From Aphrocallistes beatrix (taxonomy: Eukaryota; Porifera; Hexactinellida; Sceptrulophora; Aphrocallistidae), in assembly GCA_963281255.1 (NCBI GenBank), contig OY725501.1, positions 697,882-761,881 on the forward strand: a stretch of 64,000 bases of DNA, read 5' to 3'. Position numbers and translations under genes: made by a program. Every line of letters starts with the position of its first letter. Positions within the stretch are counted from its first letter, which is position 1. Shown here piece after piece: positions 1-11,849 of the stretch. The notes under the pieces are model-generated. The model was not told where the DNA came from and did no database searches. It saw only the letters and a list, made by a program, of their open reading frames with translations.

Positions 1-633
1 TACGAAAAATGAACAGAAATTGATGTTTGATAAATGACAAGAAAATAAATTGTTATGGAAAGGCATACCCTTGAATAAATAGTCAAATAAAAAAAAAAAC
101 TAAGAAAGTGTTTTATAACAGAACAATTGAAAACAGTATAAAATGGAAGCCATTCAAAAGATCGAATTAGAAGACATATTTTGAAGGATAACATAGATAT
201 TGTTTTCCGAGTTTATTATAGAATGTCCAGCATTATATGGTTTCACCTGCATAGAAAATGACTGGGAGATCCGCGATATCAGGGACACTGTGTCCCCAGT
301 CAGCACACTACGATTTAAAATTAGGTAACTAAATTATTTTCCAAATAACAAAGTTGACGTTGTATGCAGTCAGAGAGTCAGAAAAGAAATTTGTGGAGGC
401 GTGATATAGAATCGTGCTCGAAATTGTCTATGGGAATTTTGTATTGGAAAATTGCAATGTAATTGTGGGAGGAGGAGAGGTGAAATACACTAACTATCAA
501 AATGGAAGAAAGCCCCACGCTAGACTATGCCATAAGTTTGACCATGATTGGTACAGAAATAACTGAGAAATTAAGCGCTGAATCGTGCTCATATCTTGCT
601 GCTAGAGCTCGCTGCTAACTTCACACTCGTAAA
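1..633. other. Intergenic, no gene recognised
   Basis: AT-rich sequence without a long open frame, recognisable domain or terminal repeat in either strand. Nothing supportable was seen. Confidence 0.5.
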
Positions 634-678
634 GGTGTTAATGTTCATTGATAACTATCAATGAACATAAAAAACACC
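634..678. repeat. Imperfect hairpin
   Basis: A 12-bp perfect stem (641-652 with 657-668, 4-nt loop) is extended outward after a short bulge by GGTGTT (634-639) pairing with AACACC (673-678). It directly precedes, and its last bases overlap, a tandem repeat. Function unknown. Confidence 0.75.
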
Positions 679-731
679 ATTACGCCAATAAAAAACACCA
701 TTACGCCAATAAAAAACACCATTACGCCAAC
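669..731. repeat. 21-bp tandem repeat, three copies
   Basis: Three consecutive, virtually identical 21-bp units (669-689, 690-710, 711-731), each six A's followed by CACCATTACGCCAAT; the last differs in its final base. Confidence 0.9.
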
Positions 732-1093
732 ACACGATGAAATAGTCTCTCGAGAAACACACGCCGCAATACTAAAATCACATTGAAACTAACTTCAGTT
801 CCACAGAGCTCAGTTCCATATACAAAGTATTCTGCAGCTTTTAATACTACTATAGTAGTATCTATTTTTTCATAATATCGTTTTTTTCTAACAATCGGGT
901 TTTTCTAACTATTCTTACCTGAAAAGAAATGGTTAGAAAAAACCGGTTTCGACTGTATGTCTTTTTGTTTTGCCCAATTTCTTATTAGACCAAAATGCAT
1001 GTAGTATATATCATTTAATAAACATTTTTATCGAAAATCTGAATAAAAATAGATATCAATAATAATATGTAACGAGCTAAGGTTGTGCAATTA

Positions 1094-2175
1094 TCCTTAC
1101 TAATAAAACTCGATTAATCTATATATATATATATATATATACAAGCGCGCTTCGCTTGCTTGTGCTGCGCGGCTGGCGGACACTTTGTGTCCGCCGGAGG
1201 CTCCCTTCGGTCGCCTGGAATCACATTGGTTAATTATAAGGGAGATAGCATCTCTAAATATGTCTGTCCTACTGTGAAAATCGATATCACTCGAAAAATC
1301 ACCAAATTTGTCAATTTTAACATTTTTTGATGTGTAATGATGGCGTCATAACAAAATGATGAGTCATCATTTTTTGATGATAGTTGCATCATATGTGAGG
1401 TATGTTAGTATACGTATTCTATTAAAATTTCAGCCTTCTATCACCTATAATGGCTGAGTTATGCTCGAATAACTCTGTTGCTTAACTTTTAAAAATGTGA
1501 CAATTACGTCATAATTCCATGATGAGTACATTTTGCTCTGAGCTCAGAACTTACTGGAGCCATAGCCAAAAGACTCCCACATGCCAAAAATCAGCTTTCT
1601 GTGACCGCCAGTTTCTTCAATCAATTCGTTACAGATATAGATATAATACACATTAATCGAGTATTAATAGTAAGGATATCTGTAACGAATTGATTGAAGA
1701 AACTGCCGGTCATAGAATGCTGATTTTTGGCATGTGGTAATCTTTTGGCTATGGCTCCAGTATGTTCTGAGCTCAGAATGAAATGTTGACTCATCATGGA
1801 ATTATGACGTCATTGTCACTTTTTTAAAAGTTAAGCAACACAGTTATTCGAGTATAACTCAGCCATTATAGGAGATACAAGTAGAAGGCTGAAATTTTAA
1901 TAGAAATGTATACTAACATGCTCCACATATAATACAACTATCATCAAAAAATGATGACTCATTACTTTGTTATGACATCATCATTCCTATCAAAATTTTT
2001 AAAAATTGATATTTTTGGTTATTTTTCGTGCGATATCGATTAGAACAGTGTTACAGACGTATTTAGAGATGTTATCTCCCTTATAATTAACCAGTGTGAC
2101 CCCAGGCGCCCGAATGGAGCCTCCGGCGGACACAAAGTGTCCGCCAGCCCCGCAGCGCAAGCAAGCGAAGGGCTT
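1094..2175 (+). mobile_element. Non-autonomous Helitron-like element (host of a nested copy)
   Basis: The plus-oriented copy starts with TC after a host A (TCCTTACTAATAAAACTC at 1094), runs into a TA tract, is interrupted by a second copy at 1142-1676, resumes at 1677 and ends in a decayed terminal hairpin near 2175. Other copies in the window end in the hairpin AAGCGAAGCGCGCTTG followed by T. No TSD, an A|TC start and a 3' hairpin are Helitron traits (family knowledge). No Rep/helicase is encoded. The 3' third carries further hairpins, for example GGCGGACAC/GTGTCCGCC. Confidence 0.65.
1142..1676 (-). mobile_element. Helitron-like element nested in the copy above
   Basis: Minus-oriented full-length copy beginning CAAGCGCGCTTCGCTTG after host A (1141) and ending AGTAAGGA before host T (1677). 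It sits in the TA tract of the surrounding copy of the same family, giving a near-palindromic head-to-head structure. Confidence 0.7.
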
Positions 2176-2826
2176 TTCTCTTTAGTTTCCTAAAGTGAAT
2201 TCTTAGAAAACAGTAAGCCATCACTTAATGTATTCTCACGCAACCTACATACTTCTTATTTAGTTACAAATTCAGTACAAACCTTTATGCTATGAACGGC
2301 AGTGATTTCGCATTGCAATTATACAATTACCTTGCCATAAATTTCTGTATCGCAAGCGTTGCTCGATCTTTCTAGATCGCCGTCTTGAGAAAAAAGATTC
2401 CAACTTCCGACTTTTTAATCCTGTTTGCCATATTTTCAAAGAAACTTAACTGATATCATTATTATTACAGTTAGGCTTCCACAATAGTATTATACGTAAA
2501 TTATGGATTTAAAGCGGGTAACAAGACAAATTTATAGAAAAAATTGATACACATCAATGTCAGTGAAGCTGAAATAGTATAATGACATCTATTTCCCCGT
2601 TACCTTTATCTTCTCTACAGTATATGTCTTCAAACGAGTGCTCGTCATCTAGAGAATCGCAACGTCTACCTCTCTCTAAAGTTTTACTATTATCGAATTC
2701 GTTGATTGTTCGGGGACGAGTTTCTCTTGATTAACCCTGATTTGTCGCCAGTGTAATTATTATAACTAGAAGAGAACAGTTGATAAGTTGTAATTCAACA
2801 ATCCAACCCCAAATATTGAATAATAA
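2176..2826. other. Intergenic, no gene recognised
   Basis: No supported coding region or repeat end was seen between the Helitron 3' end and the fold-back element. Confidence 0.4.
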
Positions 2827-2833
2827 CTACAAT

Positions 2834-3899
2834 CATAGCCTACTATAATAAGGCCTCTGAGTAACTTGAAAATTTGGCACTAGGGATGCAGTAGAAGATG
2901 GATGAAGAAATAAATGAGCTGCCTTAAATCATTAACAAAGCACAATTGAGCTTAGGAATGTATTACCAGCATATATAAATATGGTGTCAAAGCACCCATA
3001 TCCGTTGTTAAAATTTGGATTAGTCATCAAATGATTGCGCACAGGCTATATTTGGGTCAAATTTAGTGATTTTCAGAGGTCGTTTAAGGGCACTTCTAAG
3101 TATTTTTATTATAAAGTTTTTCGCATAGAACTGAGAAGTGAATGTGTTAATACTAAAAATTTGGAATTTTTTCATGGAATGTTCTTACATTCCAGTGTTG
3201 CTATGGAAACGTGTTTTGGTCAGTTGGGGCTATATCTTGAAAACAGCGATAGCTAGGCATTCAAATTTAATCATGATTATAGCAAATAGGCTACTTCCTA
3301 TTTAGCTATAATACAATTTCTGTGTCTAAATTCAATGGTTTACGAGATATTCGACAAATTACCAAATGTGACCAATATGATAAATTGATAATAACTCGTA
3401 AATTATTGAATTAAGACATAGAAATTGTATTATAGCTTAATAGGAAGTAGCCTATTTGCTATCAAATGGGATCATATTTGAATGTCTAGCTATCGCTGTT
3501 TTCCAGATATAGCCCCAACTGACTAAAACACGTTTCCATAGCAACACTGGAATGTAAGAACATTCCATGAAAAAATTCCAAAATTTTTGTATTAACATAT
3601 TCACTTCTCAGTTCTATGCGAAAAACTTATAATAAAAACACTTAGAAGTGCCCTTAAACGACCTCTGAAAATCACTAAATTTGACCCAAATATAGCCTGT
3701 TGTGCAATCATTTGATGACTAATCTAAATTTTAACAACGGATATGGGTGCTTTGACACCATATTTATATATGCTGGTAATACATTCCTAAGCTCAATTGT
3801 GCTTTGTTAATGATTTAAGGCAGCTCATGTATTTCTTCATCCATCTTCTACTGCATCCCTGGTTAAGTTACTCTTAGGCCTTATATATAGTAGGCTATG
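2834..3899. mobile_element. Fold-back DNA element, 7-bp TSD CTACAAT
   Basis: Both ends read inward as CATAGCCTACTATA..., and almost the whole 1066 bp is an inverted repeat with its centre near 3366. The flanking 7-mers CTACAAT at 2827-2833 and 3900-3906 are identical, which fixes the boundaries. No transposase is encoded. A second copy lies at 54699-55762. The 7-bp TSD and CA start could suit P or Dada superfamily elements; this assignment is inference. Confidence 0.85.
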
Positions 3900-3906
3900 C
3901 TACAAT

Positions 3907-4726
3907 CTAATTATACTGGCAACCATAATTAATGATATTCCATACAAAGGAAAATTCTAAAATAACCACCCACTAAGATATTACGCTTATTAGAGACTAT
4001 CTAGAGCATTCAGCTACAAGTATCTCACTCCCAACATCTCTCTAAAGGGATTGGAACTATATCATCTCCAATTACAGAGCTTAACTCCTCTACTAGACTC
4101 TACATACCTGCTGAGTTTCCTACTCTAAACATAGTCAAAACGTGCTATCCTTCTCGGAATTAATTTCTATTCATGGCTTTGTTTTTATTAGTGCAGCTCC
4201 TATAGAGAGATGCCCTTATGGCATGGACGGAGAATCTCGTCCGTCCGTATGTATGTATGTATGTCCGTACGCGCGCTACTGCGAAATCTAACAGTCCGAA
4301 TTGTACCAAATTTCGCATGTAGGATCTCTAAAATCTCATCACTTCCGGTTTTTATGAGTATATATTCATATTTTAACACCTCCACTGTAAAGCTTTGTTT
4401 AAAGATATATTTAAGATTTCAACGACTAATGTAGGATATTTCACCACGTAGGATCCGGTTTTCGCACTTTGAAAGTAATAATATGAATATTTAATGAGTT
4501 TCTAACATATGTATATATACATATTTCACACCTTTTGGAAAACTTCTTACTTTGAGCTAAAAGGGAGCTCTCAACGGATAATGTAGGATATTTTAATATG
4601 TAGATTCCAATTTTGGTACTTAGAGAGTGGTAACCTAAGTATTTTATGAGTTCCAAACATATGTATATGTACATATTTTCACAGTTAAAAGCTAGCTCTC
4701 AATGGCAAATATAAGGTATTTTAATA
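3907..4726. repeat. Diverged direct repeats, no gene
   Basis: From about 4430 to 4720 two diverged copies of a roughly 150-170 bp unit follow each other; each contains an AATGTAGGATATTT-like block, an ACATATGTATAT-like block and AGCTCTCAA. The segment starting near 4190 (AGTGCAGCTCC) has an inverted match near 5290, but no TSD was found. No coding region is supported. Confidence 0.4.
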
Positions 4727-5194
4727 CCCTAACCGGACAAAAGTATTTGAAATCCTTACTATTCCATCATAATTAGTCATAAAGTGGGTCTATTCATGGA
4801 GAGAAGCGTAATCAAACTGTGACAGATACTGGAATTTCGATTTCAAATTCATATTCTGCACATTCGAATAACTCAGGTTTGAAGCCTTCTATTGCCTTAT
4901 TCATTCATAAGTTGAATTATTATCAATCTATGTCACTTTGTGCCACTTTTCACTCCAGTTACCATTAGACATGATGACGAGGAGTGGCACAGTGCGATGA
5001 ATCTTAGCCTTGGGAATGAATACATCAATAGAAGGCATCTAACCTGAGTAATTTGAATGTGTAGAATATGAATTTGAAATCGAAATTACAATATCTGTAA
5101 CAGTTTGATTACATTTCACTCATGAATAGACCCACTTTATAACTAATTATGATGGGAAATAGTAAGAATTTCAAATACTTTTGTCCGATTAGGG
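4727..5194. mobile_element. Palindromic mariner-type MITE, TA target
   Basis: Terminal inverted repeats start CCCTAACCGGACAAAAGTA on the left and CCCTAATCGGACAAAAGTA on the right, flanked by TA (4725-4726, 5195-5196). Most of the 468 bp folds back on itself. A close relative is at 37218-37687. No transposase. Confidence 0.85.
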
Positions 5195-5196
5195 TA

Positions 5197-6214
5197 TGTA
5201 GACTCCAAATTTCACACTTAGAATGCCCTAAAATGAGTTTTTCCCGACGTATTCCGATATTTACATTTCATATTCCTTCGAGTCACTTCCTGGAGCTGCA
5301 CTATCGGTCTGTCGACCGACATTTTTTATGTTAGGATACATGTTTTTAATCCATTTTCTACACTAATAGGCATATGGTAACGTAATGCTAGGATCTTGAA
5401 TCATAATACTGATACTCTATACATTCGATGTGATTTTCACCTGAAAAAAAGATTTTTGTAGGGGAGGGCTGGGGCTTTGAGGGCCGCTTTTAGCCCTTCA
5501 TTGGATCCAGGGGCAAAGCCCCTGGAATTTGACAACAATTTGTCCCACAATTTGGACAGATTCACCTTATTTTGAGGTTCTAGAAATACAAATTATCTCC
5601 GATTGCACTCCCCTCTCACCAATTATCATATAATTTACTCAATAAATATTCAGACTTTATCCAGCCAGGGGTTTGGAAGCTGCCTCCCTACCCCCCTCCC
5701 TACGCATTTGGTCGACGGTACCCTTCAGAAACCCCCTACAATTTTCCCCAACTTGTCCTGTCCAAAGGTACCAAAATCAATCATCAAACCTTACTACTCG
5801 GAGGTTGGTCTTATTTCGACTCTACTACACTTCCATCTGTACTGTAATCTTTATTTGAAATTAAAATTACCTTATCCAAGTCCAAGCTCTAACAGACTGG
5901 GGGTTGTGGGGTGGGGAAATTTGGGGGGCCACACTCGGGAAATTAGGGCTATCGGAAATATATCGTACTGCATGGGCAATATATTTTTAGATTCAATTAT
6001 TCCGTATTCGCATAAATATTTAATATACTACGTACATATTCAGAAATTATAGCAATTATTTTGTCTAAATTTGAGGAATCTGGACATAATTTATGACATA
6101 TTATGGTAGATTCCAGGAGCAAATCCCCCTGGCACACTGGGAAGTTTACAGCGACCCCCATACCCCCAGCTGTATGGCATACCCATGACCAATTCTTTTT
6201 TTTCCTGTGCCATC
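5197..6214. other. No recognised gene
   Basis: Frames of up to 149 codons exist (5603-6052 plus) but show no domain or coding character I recognise. A GC-richer stretch at 5460-5740 contains the short inverted motif AGGGGCAAAGCCCCT. Confidence 0.35.
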
Positions 6215-6222
6215 GTGCTAGG

Positions 6223-6462
6223 CAGGGACGGTACACCCACGCAAAAAGTGGTACAGCAGAGTATTTGCCACATATCTTCCAGTACAGTTCAAAACTGGTC
6301 CGACTACGCCCAAGCAAGTATTTAATATGGTACAATGGGAATTTACTTAATCCTCGTCTATTTAGCATGGATATATTACAATTAATTGTTCGTTATAGTA
6401 CCGCAAAGCTGAGCATTTCTAAAAAGTGGTGCGGCAACGCCGGACCAGGTATGCCGTCCCTG
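6223..6462. mobile_element. hAT-type MITE, TSD GTGCTAGG
   Basis: 240 bp with inverted ends CAGGGACGGTACACC and CAGGGACGGCATACC, flanked by the perfect 8-bp duplication GTGCTAGG (6215-6222, 6463-6470). The 8-bp TSD and CA-G start are hAT features. No transposase. Confidence 0.8.
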
Positions 6463-6776
6463 GTGCTAGGTATCCCCCAGACTGTATTGGGTGTATTGGA
6501 GGGGAAACACCGTTCTCTTACTTTAAATTCCAGAGGGAACGCAAGTTTTTAAAATGAATATCTAGACATTCTGTGATATAAATTTACTTTATTTTTTTCA
6601 AAGTTCAATCTAATTGAGTTGATTCCCTATTTTAAAAGAATTATGGGGAAAATGGCTTCTAGGTGTGAGATAAGAAAATACGCCATCATTGTTTTAATAA
6701 TATGATCGATAAAGAAATCTATTTGAGCCTCTTTTCGAGGGTTCTTCTCTGTCCATTTATGAAGGCATTAATTATT

Positions 6777-6907
6777 CTAAGACTGGAATAAGGCTGAATT
6801 GTCAAAACTGGAAAAAGGTCGAATTCTTTCAAAACTGGAATACGGACGAAGTATCATTTTGAGGAAGAATAAGTCTTGAAAAATTCGCCCTTATTCCAGT
6901 TTTAGAA
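6777..6907. repeat. Short fold-back repeat
   Basis: Inverted ends of the form TCTAARACTGGAATAAGG enclose two further direct copies of AAAACTGGAAWA. No TSD resolved. It lies immediately left of the TTCGGCC duplication of the next element. Confidence 0.4.
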
Positions 6908-6925
6908 TAATTCGGCCCATAGCCT

Positions 6926-8460
6926 GTAGGGTTTCAGTTGGGGGGGCTCCCCCATATTTGGGGGGGACCCCCCATTTCTATCAAATTTTGGATCCCATTT
7001 TGGGGGGGGGGCCTTCAAATTGGGGGGGGACCCCCCAATTTTTATTATTATTATCCTCGATTTGGGGGGGCCTCCCCAAATTTGGGGGGTATCCCCCAAT
7101 TATTTCTATTTTAGCAGTCTATATGGTGGGTCCCCTCCAAAATTGGGGGAGACCCCCCCCCCAAATTAACATTTAGATTTCTGTCTAGGGGGACCCCCCC
7201 AAATTTGGGGGGGTCCCCCCGATTTTATCATTAGCCATATTTTAATTTGGGGGGTTCCCCCATTTATAATTTTATGGAAAGTATTACCCATTTGTTTCTA
7301 CTACTACTAATGTTTTGGCAATTAATGTTTACTATTTAATGTTGATATAACCTGACAATTTAAAATTGAATTGTATTTCAGAGCCGTAAGAGCTGTTCGA
7401 CCGAGATCAGTCCATAGGAAACCGCCCCTGCTCTCCCCGTTCGCTGCGAATAGTTTTAGACGATTTAGAAAGATCACTATTCTGAAAAGTGCAATGCCTG
7501 ACGGCTTCTACGCCATGACTGGTCCGGCCCCGACCTGTTGTGAAAAGGGGCGGCCAGTTATGGCATCCACAATTGCTCCCCTCGTACTAGTTAAGGTGTT
7601 ATTTTTTCAATTGTAAAAAATGAAACTCGGGCCGTATTTGACATAGAAAAAAATAAGCGCTGGGTCGCTTATTGAGGGAAATACGGTATATATCGATGCC
7701 TAAAACGTAGAGAAAATTAGTTTGCAATCTATGGATTATGAAAAATATGATTTTTGAGCGTACTAGATTACCCTAACTAGCCGTTGAGAGCAAGCCTCTT
7801 CGATTATTTTGGTATTACACAATACTTTGTCTAAACAATAAATATCGGCCCAGTAAAAACAACCTAGGATGTAATCTAAACTGCGGAATTCGAATTCAGA
7901 ATATTTAAATATTGATCAAAGTTGAATCACATTGCTTACATTCTTGAAAAATAACACGTAATCAATAGGTTTTCAATGCTCTATTATTATAATGGAAGAC
8001 ACAGACACGCCCAGACACACTCAAAGATATATAACAAAAAAATCGAAATAATACAAAATCTTAAAGATTAACGATGTATTAAAATGCTTGTTTCCTGTTG
8101 GAAATAATTAGAGCTTGAAATCGCTACATTAATACAAATGGGGGGACCCCCCCCCCCCAAATTAAAATATGACTAATGATAAAATCGGGGGGACCCCCCC
8201 AAATTTGGGGGGGTCCCCCTAGGCAGAAATCTAAATGTTAATTTGGGGGGGTTCCCCCCAATTTTGGAGGGGAGCCCCATATAGACTGCAAAAATAGAAA
8301 TAATTGGGGGGGCCCCCCCAAATCGAGGATAATAATAATAAAAATTGGGGGGATCCCCCCCCCCCCCCAATTTGAAGGGGCCCCCCAAATGGGATCCAAA
8401 ATTTGATAGAAATGGGAGGTCCCCCCCAAATATGGGGGGCCCCCCCAACTGAAACCCTAC
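6926..8460. mobile_element. G/C-tract terminal-inverted-repeat element, TSD ATAGCCT
   Basis: Long inverted arms (about 6926-7267 and 8137-8460) start GTAGGGTTTCAGTTGGGG and consist of alternating runs of 6-14 G or C separated by short AT spacers, for example AAATTTGGGGGGG then TCCCCCC. The 7-bp TSD ATAGCCT at 6919-6925 and 8461-8467 shows insertion into the terminus of the outer element. The 870-bp middle has no recognised protein. The arms could form hairpins or G-quadruplexes (inference). Confidence 0.8.
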
Positions 8461-8708
8461 ATAGCCTACTACAATAAGGCCTTTTCACTGAACAATTTTC
8501 CATGGTACCAGGGATAAGATAAAGTGGATTTTCTTACGCACCCATAATATGAATAAATAATTTTTGTTCCAAATCTAATTCATCATTTGTTTAATGCATA
8601 ACTATATGAAACTAGTCTACGTTCCAATAAATTATATATCAATGTTATGGCTATTTTCTTTCTCTGCTATATGGTTCCTTTTTACTTTTACGTTGAATTT
8701 GTTCTTGA

Positions 8709-10299
8709 ATGTTAGCTCTCAACTGTTTCTATACATATAAGGATGCGCCACGCAGCAAAGGGGCAATGGGGAGGCGGGATGCACCTACAAGGAAGTATCC
8801 GGCAAGCCAATTCCCTAAGAAGGGTCGGTGCTTTATTTGCGACTCGGACAGGCACTTTATGGCCCAATGCCCGGAACGGCACTGTGCGAAATGTGGCGAA
8901 AGAGGACACGAGGTCCGCTATTGCCCACATACACAAAGTCGAAGAGAGGTATTTCAGGCCACGACGCAGCATAGTGTTGTACATGAGACGGCGGTTGTGG
9001 TACCAGTTAAATGGAACGGCAAACCCATCAATGTAATGATGGACACGGGGGCGGATCCTTCGGTGGTGGACAGAGGCACCGTACAAAAGATGAATATCCC
9101 TTACAGCACAAAGTACAGTCAAGTGTATGGGCTAGGGCGGACAGCGCTTGCGGTCTGTGGTACGGCCTGCGTGGCGATAGATGTGGGGGATGGTCGACCA
9201 CTAGAACACGAAATCGAAGTACTCGATACTAACAATAGGGTGGTTATATTGGGGCGAAGGTTCCTCGCGCGCTTCAAGAATACTACTTTCGATTGGGAAA
9301 ACATGAGACTTAGGCTAGGTGGTTGTTGGAAAACCTCTTTAGCTGCGGCACGCGGGGGATACGCGGCGACTAGAGCAGAAATTATACAGACTGAGATGAG
9401 AAAGGAGGGAGATAGCTTGGAGGCCAGGTTCGATATAAACCCGAAACTATCACCGCGAGAAGAGACAGCCATACGCAAGGTACTGTCGAGATGGAAAGAC
9501 GTTTTCGCTGAGAACCCGAAGAGCCCGCAATTGAAACCGCGGAACACGTTATCACTCTTCTGGATGAGCGGCCGATCAGAAGCCGGCCGTTGCGTGTTTC
9601 TCCGGAAATTGAGGGGGAGGTATCCAAGCAGATAGATGAAATGCTCGAGAATGGGATCATACGTCCTTCTTCTTCCTCTTGGGCGAGTCGAGTGATCTTA
9701 GTGAAGAAAAAGGACGGGACCCATCGATTTGTCGTAGATTACCGGGATCTCAACGATGTGACGAAGCGAGATGCCTATCCGATGCCGGATCCCCGAGATG
9801 TTTTCGATCGTATGGGAGGGGCAACTGTATTCTCTACACTGGATGGGGCATCCGCATACTGGAGCGTGCCTGTGAAGGAAAAGCATAGGGAGTTCACTGC
9901 GTTTGTTTCAACGCGCGCGGCCGGTTTGAATTCAACCGCATGCCTTTTGGATTGTCAAACTCACAGGCTACCTATCAGCTAGCGGTAGACCAGGCTCTAC
10001 GAGGGTGTCCGAATGTACAGGCATTTGTTGATAACACATGTGTCCACTCGCCCAGTTTCGATACGCACCTGGAGCATTTGGATGAGGCTCAGTTGGTTAT
10101 TCTAAAAATTGAGGATGAAGAATGTGAGGATTGGGTTTTCGAGTGTACTGATTGCTGTATTAACGGAAAAGATATGCTACGTTGTATTTTAATGACTTCA
10201 AGTAACTGTTTACTCAACAACAAGGCCAAGAATATTACTTCTACCACCTCTTGTCCCCAAGATACTCAAAGGAAGATACTTAAACTTACCTCTAATTAA
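8709..10299 (+). pseudogene. Ty3/gypsy-type gag-pol fragment, defective
   Basis: The first frame (8709-9635) contains two CCHC zinc knuckles (from about 8829) and then a retropepsin-like active-site block DTGADPS near residue 112. The reverse-transcriptase domain continues in a second frame from about 9535 and a third from about 9925, so at least two frameshifts separate the parts. RT fingers and palm are recognisable (VDYRDLND-like block near 9738, MPFGLSN-like block at 9940). The catalytic YxDD position reads FVDN, losing the second aspartate. Homology stops near 10095; the remaining 65 codons to 10299 are unrelated to RT. No LTR, RNase H or integrase is visible. This is a dead fragment carried inside the outer TIR element. 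Confidence 0.85.
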
Positions 10300-10526
10300 T
10301 ATATGTATATACACACCTATATATTTATGTAGTATTCCTTGTCCGTCAACTAAATTATGCAAGCAGTCAGTAATATCATTATTGTGGGGTAGAGGATGTA
10401 TAATTACACGATATTAAATATATCAAAATGATATTGTGTAAATTTCATTGTATTAAAAACTCGACTTTATCTTATCCCTGGTCTAAAGTAGTGAAATGGC
10501 CTGTATGTAGTAGGCTATGTTCGGCC

Positions 10527-10634
10527 TTATTCAGTCAACCCATACCAGGCCTTGTAAGGAGTAGACTATGTCTGAAGCTTATAAACAAGTATGTTTAGTA
10601 TGTAAATTATAACCTAATTAGTTGAAGAGTTGGA
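10527..10634. other. Possible orphan element terminus
   Basis: The sequence ending near 10573 reads, in reverse complement, CATAGTCTACTCC...AAGGCC, resembling the CATAGCC termini nearby. No partner end or TSD was found. Confidence 0.3.
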
Positions 10635-11528
10635 GATGAGCAAGCGGGCAGCAAAACTGATAGATGTTGATCAATCTACAAAAAGACACAAGGATTGAAA
10701 CCAGGAAAGGAATGTTACAGAATAGATCGTAGAGATTACACCCAATTCAAAAGACTAGATGTATACTTAGCATGTGCTTTCAACTCGGAGAACAACTTGC
10801 TCTTAATCTATGGTTGCAATGAATTCCAAGGACAATATTATTATGTCTACACGCTAGAGGGTTTCCTTGTTACCTCATTCAAGAGTGTACTGATGTACAG
10901 AACCGTCGCCGAAATCAAATTCACAGATGATTTCATTCTAACATCCTCGAGTAATCATGGCTTGATTCGATATAACGACATCAATTTCAAAATGAGGAAA
11001 AATAATTCACTTCTAAATTTTGCTGTTGATTATGATCAAAATGGGAATATATATGCTCTTCATTCTCCTAATCTTAATCAAATTGGAATTTTCGACTTTG
11101 ATCTCGAGTTCTTACAAACATTCGATAGTTATATATATGAATATGGTTACCCTATTTCTCTGTGTATCAAAGAAGATACAATGTTTGTATTATCACTTTT
11201 GAATGATGACAAATACTGGAGCAACTCTCCTCGCTTCATCTATAGGATTTGTTTATCTTCAGGAACTAGAATAGGAACTATTAAACTCAACAATCGCCTT
11301 TTAATCCAGCCCATGCATCTATGCATAGATGATATGTACAACGTATTTATTAGTGGCTGCAGGTTTACAAATATTTGTATTTGGTATAATTCAGGCAAAG
11401 CTCGCTACTACCCTACTGAAGGCGGAAATCTGCACGATACGTCTTCTGGTATTGCATATGTGAGTACATGCAATAAGATTCTTGTTTTATTGTCTCCATT
11501 CATTAGAATGTACAACCTTTCTTTCTAA
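10635..11528 (+). pseudogene. NHL-repeat-like protein, C-terminal part
   Basis: An open frame from 10671 to 11528 (about 285 codons, with no ATG near its start) encodes beta-propeller-like strands: repeats such as FTDDFILTSS, NLNQIGIFDFDLEFLQTF and DDMYNVFISG have the spacing of degenerate NHL/WD blades. A short ATG frame (10635-10697) ends in a stop after 20 codons and is offset by one frame, so either a splice junction or a frameshift precedes the propeller. The N-terminal RING/B-box/coiled coil of TRIM-NHL proteins is absent here. A damaged duplicate of 11067-11520 lies at 42296-42760. Function not inferable beyond a protein-protein interaction propeller. Confidence 0.55.
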
Positions 11529-11849
11529 TTTTATTTGTATCAAAACATTTACTGTATAGAGTTGTTCACAAATGTTTTAATATTACCATTAGAGCAAAAT
11601 AAGTCATTATCGGTGGGCAGTTGGCAGTTTTTTATGAACTTATATTCAGCTATCCCTTTAAGTAAGAAATCCAATATAACGTTTATTATTATTGTTAATT
11701 CCACTAATCCTATCTCTGATATACTAGTAACCTCCAATACATTGTACTACTTTTGCACAACGCTAGCTTCGACTAAAGATTTCAGGTTATCATGAAGTGT
11801 CAAAGGATATTAGTAAAGGGATATTATCCTTGCCGTTAGTTCATGCAAT
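11529..11849. other. No gene recognised
   Basis: AT-rich spacer between the NHL frame and a hAT remnant; only an unconvincing 86-codon frame at 11535-11795. Confidence 0.35.

Larger units (their letters stand above)
6918..10519. mobile_element. Outer TIR element, 7-bp TSD TTCGGCC
   Basis: The left terminus CATAGCCT (6918-6925) is split by a nested element and continues at 8468 with ACTACAATAAGGCC. The right terminus reads inward CATAGCCTACTACATACAGGCC-like sequence ending at 10519. About 55 bp of the ends match, including CAGGGATAAGATAAAG. TTCGGCC is duplicated at 6911-6917 and 10520-10526. Inside lie the G/C-tract element and a defective Ty3-type pol fragment. Same terminal motif and TSD length as the fold-back elements at 2834 and 54699. 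Confidence 0.8.

Noticed and set aside
669-731. Three 21-bp repeats considered as a CRISPR-like array
   Set aside because: Units are directly contiguous with no spacers, and the context is animal DNA; simple tandem repeat.
3035-3256. 73-codon frame in the fold-back element
   Set aside because: Lies inside a non-coding inverted repeat arm and is not mirrored as a frame in a conserved way; chance.
4190-5340. TIR element bounded by AGTGCAGCTCC
   Set aside because: The inverted match is only about 11-13 bp and no duplicated flank could be found.
5603-6552. Two 149-codon plus frames
   Set aside because: No recognisable motif, and the second crosses a hAT MITE; unlikely to be genes.
6902-8503. 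Pro/Gly-rich frames across the G/C-tract arms
   Set aside because: Open only because GGG and CCC runs lack stops; low-complexity artefact.
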